Positions 17,568-24,011 of a stretch of 64,000 bases of DNA are shown here, in pieces. Every line of letters starts with the position of its first letter. The stretch's first letter is position 1. The translations under genes were made by a program, and so were the position numbers. The DNA comes from Chitinophagales bacterium (GTDB lineage Bacteria > Bacteroidota > Bacteroidia > Chitinophagales > Chitinophagaceae), in NCBI GenBank assembly GCA_017303415.1, contig JAFLBJ010000002.1:126001-190000 (forward strand). Reading direction: 5' to 3'. Under the pieces are notes generated by a model. The model was given only the letters and a program-made list of their open reading frames with translations, was not told the DNA's origin and made no database searches.

Positions 17568-18704
17568 ATGATTTCCTCAATCTATTTTGACAATGCAGCC
17601 ACCACACCTCTCGCACCAGAGGTGTTGGAAGCCATGCTGCCCTATTGGGAAGATCATTTTGGTAACCCCTCTTCCATTCATGCACGTGGACGTGAAGCAA
17701 GAAAAGCAGTGGAAAAGGCCAGACGGTCCGTGGCCGGTCATTTTTCTGTCAGCCCCGGCTCGGTGATCTTTACCAGTGGCGGAACCGAGAGCAATAACAT
17801 GGCCATTCATACCGCCGTTCATGGCTGGGGTTGCAAACGGATCATCACTTCGCGTATTGAACATCATTCCGTATTAAGAGCGGTTGAATTTCAGGCAAGG
17901 GTTACCGGTGCACAGGTTTCTTTTGTAGATATACTTCCGGATGGACATATCGATCTCGAACATCTGCAACAACTGCTGGGGGAGTCTCAGGATAAATGTC
18001 TGGTCACCCTGATGCATGCTAATAACGAAACAGGAAATATCACCGATATCCGGGCAGTTGGCAGTCTTTGCCGGGAACATGGGGCCTTTCTTCATAGTGA
18101 CTGTGTACAGACCATCGGGCATTTTCCCATCGATGCCTCGCAACTCCCGGTTGACCTGCTTTCCGGTTCGGGACACAAATTTCATGGACCAAAAGGCGTG
18201 GGTGTCCTGATAGCCCGTAAGCCCGAATCCCTGGTCCCCCTGCACCATGGCGGTAACCAGGAAAGAGGCATAAGGGCGGGTACAGAAAATGTAGCCGGTA
18301 TCGTTGGCTTTGCCACCGCACTCGAAAGGGCCATCGAACAATTTGTACCCGATGCCGCACATATTTGCATGATCAAAAAATGTATGATGTCCGAACTCGA
18401 GGCCAGGGTAGAAGGATTGCTCTTTAACGGAGATCCCAAAGGCGCCAGCCTCTATACGATACTCAATGCCTCCTTCCCCGAACGCCCCGAAGCCGAACCC
18501 TTGCTCCCCTTCCTCGACCAGGCCAATATCGAAGTAGCCGGGGGTAGCGCCTGTAGCGGTGGTCACTCACATGTAATGGAAGTACTCGGCCGCCAGGACC
18601 GGATCAATATCCGATTCTCCTTCTCTAAAAATAATACGCTCCGCGAAGCCATTCAGGTCACCGAACGGATCGCCGAATGGTCCGAAGCACCGATCGCATT
18701 ATAA
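17568..18704 (+). CDS. Cysteine desulfurase (NifS/IscS-like)
   Basis: PLP enzyme that takes sulfur from cysteine for Fe-S clusters or thio-cofactors. Visible features: N-terminal SIYFDNAATTPLAPEV, SGGTESNNMAIH, the PLP lysine Lys204 in SGSGHKFHGPKG, and the persulfide cysteine Cys329 in GSACSGG. The start at 17568 is chosen over 17538 because the -7 box at 17557-17564 lies between them, so the mRNA would be almost leaderless. No iscU, iscA or suf genes are adjacent. The gene ends at a TTTCTA-loop hairpin, the first of a local hairpin family, and shares promoter architecture with the LytTR genes. Confidence 0.93.
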   Translation: MISSIYFDNAATTPLAPEVLEAMLPYWEDHFGNPSSIHARGREARKAVEKARRSVAGHFSVSPGSVIFTSGGTESNNMAIHTAVHGWGCKRIITSRIEHHSVLRAVEFQARVTGAQVSFVDILPDGHIDLEHLQQLLGESQDKCLVTLMHANNETGNITDIRAVGSLCREHGAFLHSDCVQTIGHFPIDASQLPVDLLSGSGHKFHGPKGVGVLIARKPESLVPLHHGGNQERGIRAGTENVAGIVGFATALERAIEQFVPDAAHICMIKKCMMSELEARVEGLLFNGDPKGASLYTILNASFPERPEAEPLLPFLDQANIEVAGGSACSGGHSHVMEVLGRQDRINIRFSFSKNNTLREAIQVTERIAEWSEAPIAL

Positions 18705-18747
18705 TTTTTTGTCTCACACTTCTCTTAGAGACAAGCATAAGCAGACG

Positions 18748-18772
18748 GGGGATGTTTCTACATCCCCTTTTT
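18748..18772 (+). terminator. Terminator after cysteine desulfurase (TTTCTA loop)
   Basis: GGGGATG and CATCCCC flank a TTTCTA hexaloop, followed by T5. It is the first of eight G/C-armed hairpins in 4 kb. Confidence 0.85.
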
Positions 18773-18836
18773 CGTGTATGAATTTTAGTCGTTGGTGTAC
18801 ATGTACTTTTTTCCAAAAGATCCTGCTATACTTTTG
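18773..18836 (+). promoter_or_regulatory. Two-half-site promoter A
   Basis: cgtgta (18773-18778) and ggtgta (18794-18799) are 21 bp apart, with the -7 box TACTTTTG at 18829-18836 exactly 30 bp after the second. It points at a roughly 50-nt stretch that ends in the hairpin at 18869-18895. Confidence 0.65.
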
Positions 18837-18842
18837 AGCATT

Positions 18843-18895
18843 CTCATGTTAAGTTTCAAAATAAGTGCGGGGTCTGTTTTTACAGACCCCTTTTT
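18843..18895 (+). ncRNA. Candidate small RNA A
   Basis: Predicted transcript of about 50 nt from promoter A to a strong hairpin: GGGGTCTG / TTTTTA loop / CAGACCCC plus T5 (18869-18895). A 21-codon frame from ATG 18846 to 18911 reads through the hairpin, but it matches nothing known and has no partner with conserved frame. It could also act as a leader or attenuator for the next gene, though that gene has its own -7 box (TAATTTTG, 18909-18916). Confidence 0.55.
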
Positions 18896-18920
18896 CATGC
18901 TCCCTGCCTAATTTTGCGCT

Positions 18921-20081
18921 ATGCATGAACAGAACGCCCATCATTCCTTCGCCGACCGCCTTGCCCGGATATTAGATAAAAGAAAGGAAAATGACCAGCT
19001 TCGCCGGCTGCAGATTCTGGATGGGATCGATTTCTGTTCGAATGACTATCTCGGATTTGCCCGCTCAGAATCACTCAAACAAAAATGGAAAGAAGCCATC
19101 GCGGCCAGCAATGACCGGCTTGGCGCTACAGGCTCGCGTTCCATCTCCGGACATTGCGAACAGGCGGCAAGTCTGGAGGAAGAGCTGGCCCGGTTTCACG
19201 GGACAGAAAGCGGGTTGATTTTTAATTCCGGTTATGATGCCAATGTGGGTTTGTTCTCTTCGCTGCCGGTCAGAGGCGATCATCTCGTAACCGATGAGTT
19301 GATCCACGCCAGTATCATTGATGGTTGCCGGCTTAGCTATGCTACCCGTCACCGCTTTAAACATAATGATGTCAATGACCTCGAGCAGGTCTTACAATCG
19401 GTTCAAAAAAATCGTGCGCCCGGGGCACAGGTCTTTGTGGTGGTGGAATCCATTTACTCGATGGATGGTGACCAGGCACCCTTGACCGATATCCTTTCTT
19501 GTTGTGACAAGTACCAGGCCCTGGTTATTGTGGATGAGGCCCATGCCACCGGTATTATGGGTCCGCAGGGGAGGGGACTTGTATCCGCTACAGGATTGGA
19601 AGACCGGGTCTGGGCCCGGGTACATACATTTGGTAAGGCCCTCGGTTGTCATGGGGCCATTGTAGTGGGGCCCAAACTGCTGAAAGAATATCTTTTGAAC
19701 CATGCACGGTCCTTTATTTTTACAACCGCCCTTCCCCCTCATGCGCTAACGGGGATACAGCTTGCCTATGCTGAACTAAAGGCCCCCGCTTTTTCTTATG
19801 CCCCGCTTACCGGGCTCATTCAGCATTTTAAACAAACCATACAGGCACCCGAAGGTTGCTGGTTATTACCCAGCAGTTCGCCCATACAAAGCCTCATCAT
19901 TCCCGGAAGCCAGCGCGCAGCAAGGGCAGGGGAAGCATTATTAAAAAACGGGTTTGCGGTTAAAGCCATTCAGCATCCTTCTGTGGCCGAAGGCAAAGAA
20001 CGGTTACGGATCAGTTTGCACCTGCACAATACAACAACCGAAGTGGATCAATTGGCAGCCGCCTTGCATCAATTTTCATAA
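18921..20081 (+). CDS. bioF: 8-amino-7-oxononanoate synthase-like PLP enzyme (alpha-oxoamine synthase)
   Basis: Alpha-oxoamine synthase that condenses an acyl-CoA/ACP with an amino acid; BioF makes the biotin precursor KAPA. Motifs: FCSNDYLGFA, GATGSRSISGHC, TDELIHASIIDG, VDEAHATGIMGPQGRG, and PLP lysine Lys239 in TFGKALGCHGA. The 386-residue length fits BioF. No other biotin genes are nearby. The family also contains KBL, serine palmitoyltransferase and the autoinducer synthase CqsA, so the product is not settled by sequence alone. A perfect -7 box lies at 18909-18916, giving a leaderless or near-leaderless message. Confidence 0.82.
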   Translation: MHEQNAHHSFADRLARILDKRKENDQLRRLQILDGIDFCSNDYLGFARSESLKQKWKEAIAASNDRLGATGSRSISGHCEQAASLEEELARFHGTESGLIFNSGYDANVGLFSSLPVRGDHLVTDELIHASIIDGCRLSYATRHRFKHNDVNDLEQVLQSVQKNRAPGAQVFVVVESIYSMDGDQAPLTDILSCCDKYQALVIVDEAHATGIMGPQGRGLVSATGLEDRVWARVHTFGKALGCHGAIVVGPKLLKEYLLNHARSFIFTTALPPHALTGIQLAYAELKAPAFSYAPLTGLIQHFKQTIQAPEGCWLLPSSSPIQSLIIPGSQRAARAGEALLKNGFAVKAIQHPSVAEGKERLRISLHLHNTTTEVDQLAAALHQFS

Positions 20082-20139
20082 ACCAATTCAGGCCTCTCGT
20101 CCACTTTTCTCCTGCATCAGTGTATTCTTTGAATGAGGG

Positions 20140-20176
20140 AATTTCATTTACTGTACTTTATAAGTAAAATGAAATT
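20140..20176. promoter_or_regulatory. Inverted repeat upstream of the NarL-type regulator
   Basis: AATTTCATTTACT (20140-20152) pairs with AGTAAAATGAAATT (20163-20176), apart from one extra base. It ends 12 bp before the regulator ATG and may be an autoregulatory operator (inference). Confidence 0.45.
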
Positions 20177-20188
20177 TATACTAACTGC

Positions 20189-20818
20189 ATGAATAAAATA
20201 CGGGTAATGATCGCTGATGGATATGCGGCCCTGCGGCAGGCCTGGACCTCTATTTTAAATGAATCCGAGGATATTGAAGTAATAGGCGATACAGCCAATC
20301 TGGCCACGGCGCGTGCCATGGCCCGTGAGCTTGATCCGGATGTGATCGTGATCGACGTGAATATCCCCGGTATTGAAGGGGTGGATAGTATCATTGCCAT
20401 GTCGCGCGAATTTGGCCGCTCACGGATCATCCTGCTCACCGGGTTTTATAATATCGTGGTTATACGAAAAGTGATGAAGGCCGGGATACCCGGGTATTTG
20501 ACCAGGTTTGCCAACCTGGAAGAGTTTAAGACCGCCATCCGCGAGGTGGGAAATGGACGTGTGTACCTGGAAGAGAGCCTGCGTGACCGCCTCGTATATG
20601 CCGAGATGCTGGATCAGAAGGATCCGATCGAATCGCTGACCAACCGCGAGATGCAGGTGATCAGCATGGTACGCGAGGGTTTGAATACCCGCGAGATCGC
20701 GGCTTCCCTGGGACTATCCTTTAAGACGGTCGAGGTACATCGCCATAATATCTACTGTAAACTGAAGGTAAAGAACCGGGCCGATCTGTTGAATTTCTTC
20801 TACCAGCGTGGTCTCTAA
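20189..20818 (+). CDS. NarL/FixJ-family response regulator with degenerate receiver
   Basis: A 209-residue DNA-binding regulator: receiver domain (residues 3-120) followed by a LuxR-type helix-turn-helix (SLTNREMQVISMVREGLNTREIAA...TVEVHRHNIYCKL). The phospho-acceptor Asp56 is kept (VIDVNIPG). The acidic pair is reduced to Asp10-Gly11, and the conserved Lys of the GYLLK motif is replaced (GYLTRF). Phosphorylation may therefore be weak or absent. No histidine kinase is adjacent. It sits between the bioF-like gene and a LytTR gene, and no two-half-site promoter was found in front of it. Confidence 0.88.
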   Translation: MNKIRVMIADGYAALRQAWTSILNESEDIEVIGDTANLATARAMARELDPDVIVIDVNIPGIEGVDSIIAMSREFGRSRIILLTGFYNIVVIRKVMKAGIPGYLTRFANLEEFKTAIREVGNGRVYLEESLRDRLVYAEMLDQKDPIESLTNREMQVISMVREGLNTREIAASLGLSFKTVEVHRHNIYCKLKVKNRADLLNFFYQRGL

Positions 20819-20837
20819 GTAAGTGTTCCCCATCAAT

Positions 20838-20901
20838 CGTGTACTTTCTACACTCAATCGTGTATTTCTGTTAAAACAGGTGTGTATCCCTGTTATATTT
20901 A
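20838..20901 (+). promoter_or_regulatory. Two-half-site promoter B, in front of LytTR gene 1
   Basis: The 10-bp sequence CAATCGTGTA occurs twice, at 20834-20843 and 20855-20864, exactly 21 bp apart. The -7-like box TATATTTA starts at 20894, 30 bp after the second copy, and the LytTR ATG follows at 20906. This is the cleanest direct repeat of the set and suggests autoregulation. Confidence 0.7.
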
Positions 20902-20905
20902 GGGT

Positions 20906-21292
20906 ATGAACCCAGGCGGAGTATTTATCATGGTCGGTGACCGGTATGTACGGATCTTGCTTCCGCGGGTGCTTTATTTCCATGCCGAGGGCGACCTGGT
21001 GCGGATGGTGTCGATGGATACGGAAATGGAATGCAGGGCTTCACTCGAAAGCATCCGGCGTATTTTGCCCGTGCGTGATTTCTGTCAGGTCCATCCTTTA
21101 TTTATTGTTTCCACGAGTAAGATCATTGACTTTGATGAATACTCCGTAAGCCTGCCCGGTATCTCCATTCCGGTTGACCGCAGTTTCAGGAAACAGTTCT
21201 ATGCGCGTTGTTTATTCTTCTCCGATATACTGGGTAAGCCCGGTCCCAACTCCTTTTATATTGACTGGGATGGCGAATTGCATAGTCATTGA
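20906..21292 (+). CDS. Stand-alone LytTR-domain DNA-binding protein 1
   Basis: A 128-residue protein made almost entirely of one LytTR domain (residues 8-102), with no receiver, membrane or sensor part. The family pattern is visible: an early GDRYVRILLPRVLYFHAEGD strand set, SLESIRRILP, FCQVHPLFIVSTSKI and SIPVDRSFRKQF. The usual HRS of the DNA-contact region is HPL here, so its specificity may have drifted. LytTR domains bind pairs of direct repeats about 21 bp apart, the spacing seen in its own promoter. It may be the activator of the local promoter set (inference). Confidence 0.82.
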   Translation: MNPGGVFIMVGDRYVRILLPRVLYFHAEGDLVRMVSMDTEMECRASLESIRRILPVRDFCQVHPLFIVSTSKIIDFDEYSVSLPGISIPVDRSFRKQFYARCLFFSDILGKPGPNSFYIDWDGELHSH

Positions 21293-21307
21293 CCAGTTTG
21301 ACTCGCT

Positions 21308-21371
21308 CGTGTACCAGATTAAGCAGTTGGTGTATTTAGAAAATTTTGTAGCAGGCAGCCCGCTAAATTGT
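21308..21371 (+). promoter_or_regulatory. Two-half-site promoter C
   Basis: cgtgta (21308-21313) and ggtgta (21329-21334) are 21 bp apart. TAAATTGT starts at 21364, exactly 30 bp after the second. It lies just downstream of LytTR gene 1 and points at a gene-free stretch with two hairpins. Confidence 0.62.
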
Positions 21372-21375
21372 GTCC

Positions 21376-21450
21376 CTATCAGTTCGTATTTGTTTTCTCA
21401 TGATCAATAAGTGTGGTTTAATCGGAAGGGATTTTTATCCCTTCTTCTTT
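21376..21450 (+). ncRNA. Candidate small RNA C
   Basis: Predicted transcript of about 70 nt from promoter C to the hairpin AAGGGAT / TTTT / ATCCCTT with a T-rich tail (21426-21450). It shares TCTCATG and AATAAGTG with candidate RNA A. A 24-codon frame from ATG 21400 to 21474 runs through the hairpin, so a micropeptide cannot be excluded. Confidence 0.5.
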
Positions 21451-21479
21451 TTAGCATTCAGTTCATCCAGATAACCAAC

Positions 21480-21586
21480 TTACAGTTAGTTTAGCCATGG
21501 GCAGCTCCAGAACTGCCCTCCGATACAGTTCACTTAAAGGGTAACTGTAAATCCACCGGGGAGGGTTTTTACTTTCCCCTTTTTTC
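21480..21586 (+). ncRNA. Structured RNA candidate with terminator
   Basis: TTACAGTTA (21480-21488) pairs perfectly with TAACTGTAA (21542-21550), enclosing a second hairpin, GGGCAG/CTGCCC (21499-21504, 21513-21518). It is followed at once by an 8-bp hairpin with G-U pairs, GGGGAGGG / TTTTTA / CTTTCCCC, and a T tract. The arrangement of a closed multistem domain plus terminator resembles a small RNA or a regulatory leader. No gene follows within 150 bp. Its own promoter is unclear. Confidence 0.5.
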
Positions 21587-21735
21587 TTTTTTTGGCTGAT
21601 TTCAGAGGCCCTTCCAGTCAAAATGTACCACCTACACAACAGAAAAATTTCCTATTTGAGAAAAAAATAAGGAAAGTGACTAGTCCTTTTTTTCTTCTCA
21701 TTCGTCTTTATACATAGACTTAATCTTGTTTTGCT

Positions 21736-22173
21736 ATGGAATTAAGATCCTTGTGCCCGGAACAGAAGACTGCGGTCCAGCAGTCAAGTTTTTTTATACG
21801 GTCCAACGGCAAGTTTATCCGCGTGGCATTTGCAGACATTATGTATGTCTTCAGCAGGCAGAATTATGTCCAGGTGGTAACGGCCGACAAAAGTTATGTC
21901 ATCCTCAACACCATGAAGCAGATGGAATCGGCCCTGCCCGAAGGACAGTTTTGTCGTATCCATCGATCCTTCATCGTGTCGGTTGATCACATAACCTCTT
22001 TTGATAATGATAGTGTCTTCCTGGGGGATAAGGAATTTCCCATCCGGGAACAATACCGTACCATCCTTCACCAGAAGCTGAATATATTATTCAATGAGAT
22101 ACGGTCGGGTAAAAACCGGCAGACCGACAAGATCGATGTGATCGCCGAATTACCCGAGAACTTTGACGAGTAA
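21736..22173 (+). CDS. Stand-alone LytTR-domain DNA-binding protein 2
   Basis: A 145-residue protein with one LytTR domain (residues 18-122) and short tails on each side. It follows the family pattern closely: FFIRSNGKFIRVAFADIMYV, NYVQVVTADKSYVI, FCRIHRSFIVSVDHI, and FPIREQYRTILHQKL. It lacks a receiver domain, so it is not a typical two-component regulator. The -7 candidate TAATCTTG (21721-21728) ends 7 bp before the ATG, but no 21-bp-spaced half-sites precede it, unlike LytTR gene 1. The two LytTR proteins are clearly diverged paralogues. Confidence 0.86.
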   Translation: MELRSLCPEQKTAVQQSSFFIRSNGKFIRVAFADIMYVFSRQNYVQVVTADKSYVILNTMKQMESALPEGQFCRIHRSFIVSVDHITSFDNDSVFLGDKEFPIREQYRTILHQKLNILFNEIRSGKNRQTDKIDVIAELPENFDE

Positions 22174-22192
22174 TAAAGTATATGACCCCAAT

Positions 22193-22256
22193 CATGTACT
22201 AAAGCAGGCGTTTCGTGTAAATCCAAAAAATCCTTTACCATCCTCGTCTATCTTGG
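22193..22256 (+). promoter_or_regulatory. Two-half-site promoter E
   Basis: catgta (22193-22198) and cgtgta (22214-22219) are 21 bp apart. TATCTTGG starts at 22249, exactly 30 bp after the second. It lies 20 bp after the LytTR gene 2 stop. Confidence 0.65.
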
Positions 22257-22261
22257 TATTG

Positions 22262-22320
22262 TGTTAAGCAGATTATTTGATTATAAAAGCAATAACGGGG
22301 CCTGTTTCTACAGGCCCTTC
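22262..22320 (+). ncRNA. Candidate small RNA E
   Basis: Predicted transcript of about 60 nt ending in GGGCCTG / TTTCTA / CAGGCCC (22298-22317). Like RNA A it has TGTTAAG near the 5' end. A 29-codon frame begins with GTG at 22261 and ends at 22350. The weak T tract may allow read-through to the hairpin at 22353-22376. Confidence 0.52.
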
Positions 22321-22352
22321 ACTTTCCTACTCAGGAAATTATCGGAATAGCC

Positions 22353-22384
22353 GGGAGTCTGTTTTTACTCACTCCCTTTTTTTA
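22353..22384 (+). terminator. Second terminator of unit E
   Basis: GGGAGT and ACTCCC flank a 12-nt loop containing TTTTTA, followed by seven T residues. It gives unit E two successive stop signals, like unit C. Confidence 0.7.
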
Positions 22385-22394
22385 GCTAATAGCT

Positions 22395-22439
22395 AAATAC
22401 TAAAAGCTAATAGCTATTAGCTATTAGCTTTTAGTATTT
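22395..22439. repeat. Perfect 22-bp inverted repeat of TAGCTAA heptads
   Basis: The arms at 22395-22416 and 22418-22439 are exact reverse complements separated by one base. They are built from 7-bp units such as TAGCTAA and TAGCTAT. The same unit family recurs at 62189-62232 over the aspS stop codon. It lies between units E and F and would form a cruciform or RNA hairpin. Confidence 0.9.
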
Positions 22440-22473
22440 GCAATACGAATATTATCTACCAAATCGACTTGTT

Positions 22474-22537
22474 TGTGTACGATAAAATGCCTTCAATGTA
22501 TTTGAATAAATGAACATCATTTAAGTATATACCTTGC
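22474..22537 (+). promoter_or_regulatory. Two-half-site promoter F
   Basis: tgtgta (22474-22479) and aatgta (22495-22500) are 21 bp apart. TACCTTGC starts at 22530, exactly 30 bp after the second. Confidence 0.6.
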
Positions 22538-22542
22538 TAACG

Positions 22543-22600
22543 ATTAATAAAAATATCTCAAAAGTTTTTCACCGGGGTGGGTGTCTACTCGTCCCTTTCC
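22543..22600 (+). ncRNA. Candidate small RNA F
   Basis: Predicted short transcript ending in the hairpin GGGGTGGG / TGTCTA / CTCGTCCC (22574-22595), whose stem includes G-U pairs, then CTTT. A second hairpin, CCGGTA/TACCGG, lies near 22640-22655. Read-through would extend the RNA to the hairpin at 22674-22695, just before the ACT gene. Confidence 0.48.
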
Positions 22601-22673
22601 GAGCAAAAGGGAGCAGAACCCTTTCTCATAGCAGTAACAGCCGGTACTTTACCGGAGTTAGTTTTTGGTAATA

Positions 22674-22696
22674 GGGGGAGTGTTCTCACTTCCCCT
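22674..22696 (+). terminator. Hairpin before the ACT-domain gene
   Basis: GGGGGAGTG pairs with CACTTCCCC (one G-U pair) around TTCT, followed by TTATTT. It ends about 19 bp before the ACT gene and could act as terminator or attenuator. Confidence 0.6.
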
Positions 22697-22713
22697 TATT
22701 TAATTCAGCGACT

Positions 22714-22986
22714 ATGTCCATCACCTTCGACCATATCACCAAAAAATCCTGTGTATTCCGCTTGCGGGTACATACCCCCATACAAGTACTCTATCGCATG
22801 ATGCAGGTCTTTACCGAACGGGGTATCCTCCTCGAAAACCTGCATGTCCAATCAGATCCCTCCAATCCCCAATCCTCCCTCATTCTGGTTTGCTGCCAGA
22901 TGGAAAAAGACCGTATCTATCGCACCTTGCTGGTATTACGCAGAATCCATGGCGTTGTCGACGCCGAAAAAATGGAGGGGAAATAA
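22714..22986 (+). CDS. Small ACT-domain protein
   Basis: A 90-residue protein with the beta-alpha-beta-beta-alpha-beta pattern of an ACT domain: CVFRLRVHTPIQVLYRMMQVFTERGI, ENLHVQSDP, SLILVCCQMEKDRIYRTLLVLRRIHGVVDAEKM. It resembles the regulatory half of acetolactate synthase small subunits, but no ilv genes are nearby. It probably binds an amino acid or serves as a regulatory subunit (inference). It lies at the end of the LytTR region, directly after a hairpin. Confidence 0.7.
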   Translation: MSITFDHITKKSCVFRLRVHTPIQVLYRMMQVFTERGILLENLHVQSDPSNPQSSLILVCCQMEKDRIYRTLLVLRRIHGVVDAEKMEGK

Positions 22987-22996
22987 TTCACTGTGC

Positions 22997-23021
22997 CTCT
23001 GTGGTTTATTTTACCACAGAG
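22997..23021. terminator. Hairpin after the ACT gene (CTCTGTGGT)
   Basis: CTCTGTGGT (22997-23005) pairs perfectly with ACCACAGAG (23013-23021) around a 7-nt loop. It is made of the same CACAGAG unit as the large inverted repeat at 23753-23945, and it lies 10 bp after the ACT stop. Confidence 0.6.
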
Positions 23022-23130
23022 AATTTAGGTTTCCAAATGCAGCCTTTCAGGATTTAGGTGAGTCTCATCTAAGTAGATTATCTTAGTATTACATTTTCAA
23101 ATCATTTATCGCGACTAAACCCCATCCGTT

Positions 23131-23724
23131 TTGGTGCTGACCCAAAATAACGATCTGCTTTTCCGCGAACTGGCCAATGACAATGAACAGGCTTTTCGGG
23201 AATTATATGATCATTACAAGGCCCCTTTCTTTGCGGCCGCTTTTCGCCTGATGCGTTCAGAGCAACTGGCCGAAGAAGCGGTACAGGAAACCTTTCTGGC
23301 CTTATGGGTCAAACGCCGGCAGGTGGCCGAGAGCCGTAATCCCCACAATTACCTGCTCTCGATGCTCCATAACCAGATCTATACCCAGTTTCGGAAAATT
23401 GCCTTAGACCGCAAGACCCTTGACCGCTGGGTCAGCGATCACCCCGACCAATCAACCAATCCTGTTGAAGATTTCCTCCTGGCCAAGGAGAACCGGGAAA
23501 TCATCCATTCCTTTCTTTTACAATTACCGCCCCAACAGGAAAAAGTGTACCGGCTCAGCAAGCTCGAAGGCCTGAGCCGCGAAGAAGTGGCGGCCCGGTT
23601 AAATATCTCCCCCAATACCGTCAAAAACCATTTGATGGCCGCCAGTGAATTCTTACGTACCCATTTTGGTAAGGGATTATCGGCTGTTGTTTGGATATTG
23701 ATAAGGGAGGAGTTCCGTCTTTAA
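23131..23724 (+). CDS. ECF-type RNA polymerase sigma factor
   Basis: Sigma-70 family, extracytoplasmic-function type, 197 residues. Region 2 reads AFRELYDHYKAPFFAAAFRL...EEAVQETFLALW. Region 4 reads LPPQQEKVYRLSKLEGLSREEVAARLNISPNTVKNHL. No ATG opens the frame; it starts with TTG at 23131 or GTG at 23134. It precedes a FecR anti-sigma gene and a SusC with an STN domain, the standard Bacteroidota trans-envelope signalling set in which substrate binding outside releases sigma inside. A large inverted repeat separates it from fecR. Confidence 0.92.
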   Translation: MVLTQNNDLLFRELANDNEQAFRELYDHYKAPFFAAAFRLMRSEQLAEEAVQETFLALWVKRRQVAESRNPHNYLLSMLHNQIYTQFRKIALDRKTLDRWVSDHPDQSTNPVEDFLLAKENREIIHSFLLQLPPQQEKVYRLSKLEGLSREEVAARLNISPNTVKNHLMAASEFLRTHFGKGLSAVVWILIREEFRL

Positions 23725-23752
23725 GATGGGCTGGAGTGGCGCAGACTTTTTT

Positions 23753-23945
23753 TTCACCGCAGAGACACGGAGTTTTTTTTTAACCACAGAGGCACAGAGA
23801 CACAGAGGATTATTAATTTTTGATTTCTTCGAATCCAAAATGAAAATCTCCTTAGCAGGATGGCAGTTTTATCAGTGAAGTGAATATTCTCTGTGTCTCT
23901 GTGCCTCTGTGTTTAAAAAACTCCGTGTCTCTGTGGTAAAAAAAG
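23753..23945. repeat. Large inverted repeat of CACAGAG units
   Basis: Two arms of about 58 bp, near 23753-23813 and 23886-23945, are nearly perfect reverse complements, built from 8-bp units such as CACAGAGG and CACAGAGA plus A/T tracts. They enclose about 70 bp of unique sequence. The element fills the space between the sigma and anti-sigma genes. No transposase is visible. Confidence 0.9.
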
Positions 23946-24011
23946 TTTGTTTAAACTAGTACACACTTCCCCCGCCAATCATCCACTATCATCTAACGAT
24001 TAACATTTCCC

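Noticed and set aside
21600-21735. A seventh two-half-site promoter before LytTR gene 2
   Set aside because: The expected half-site positions (21665 and 21686) hold no GTGTA-like sequence, although a -7 box is present.
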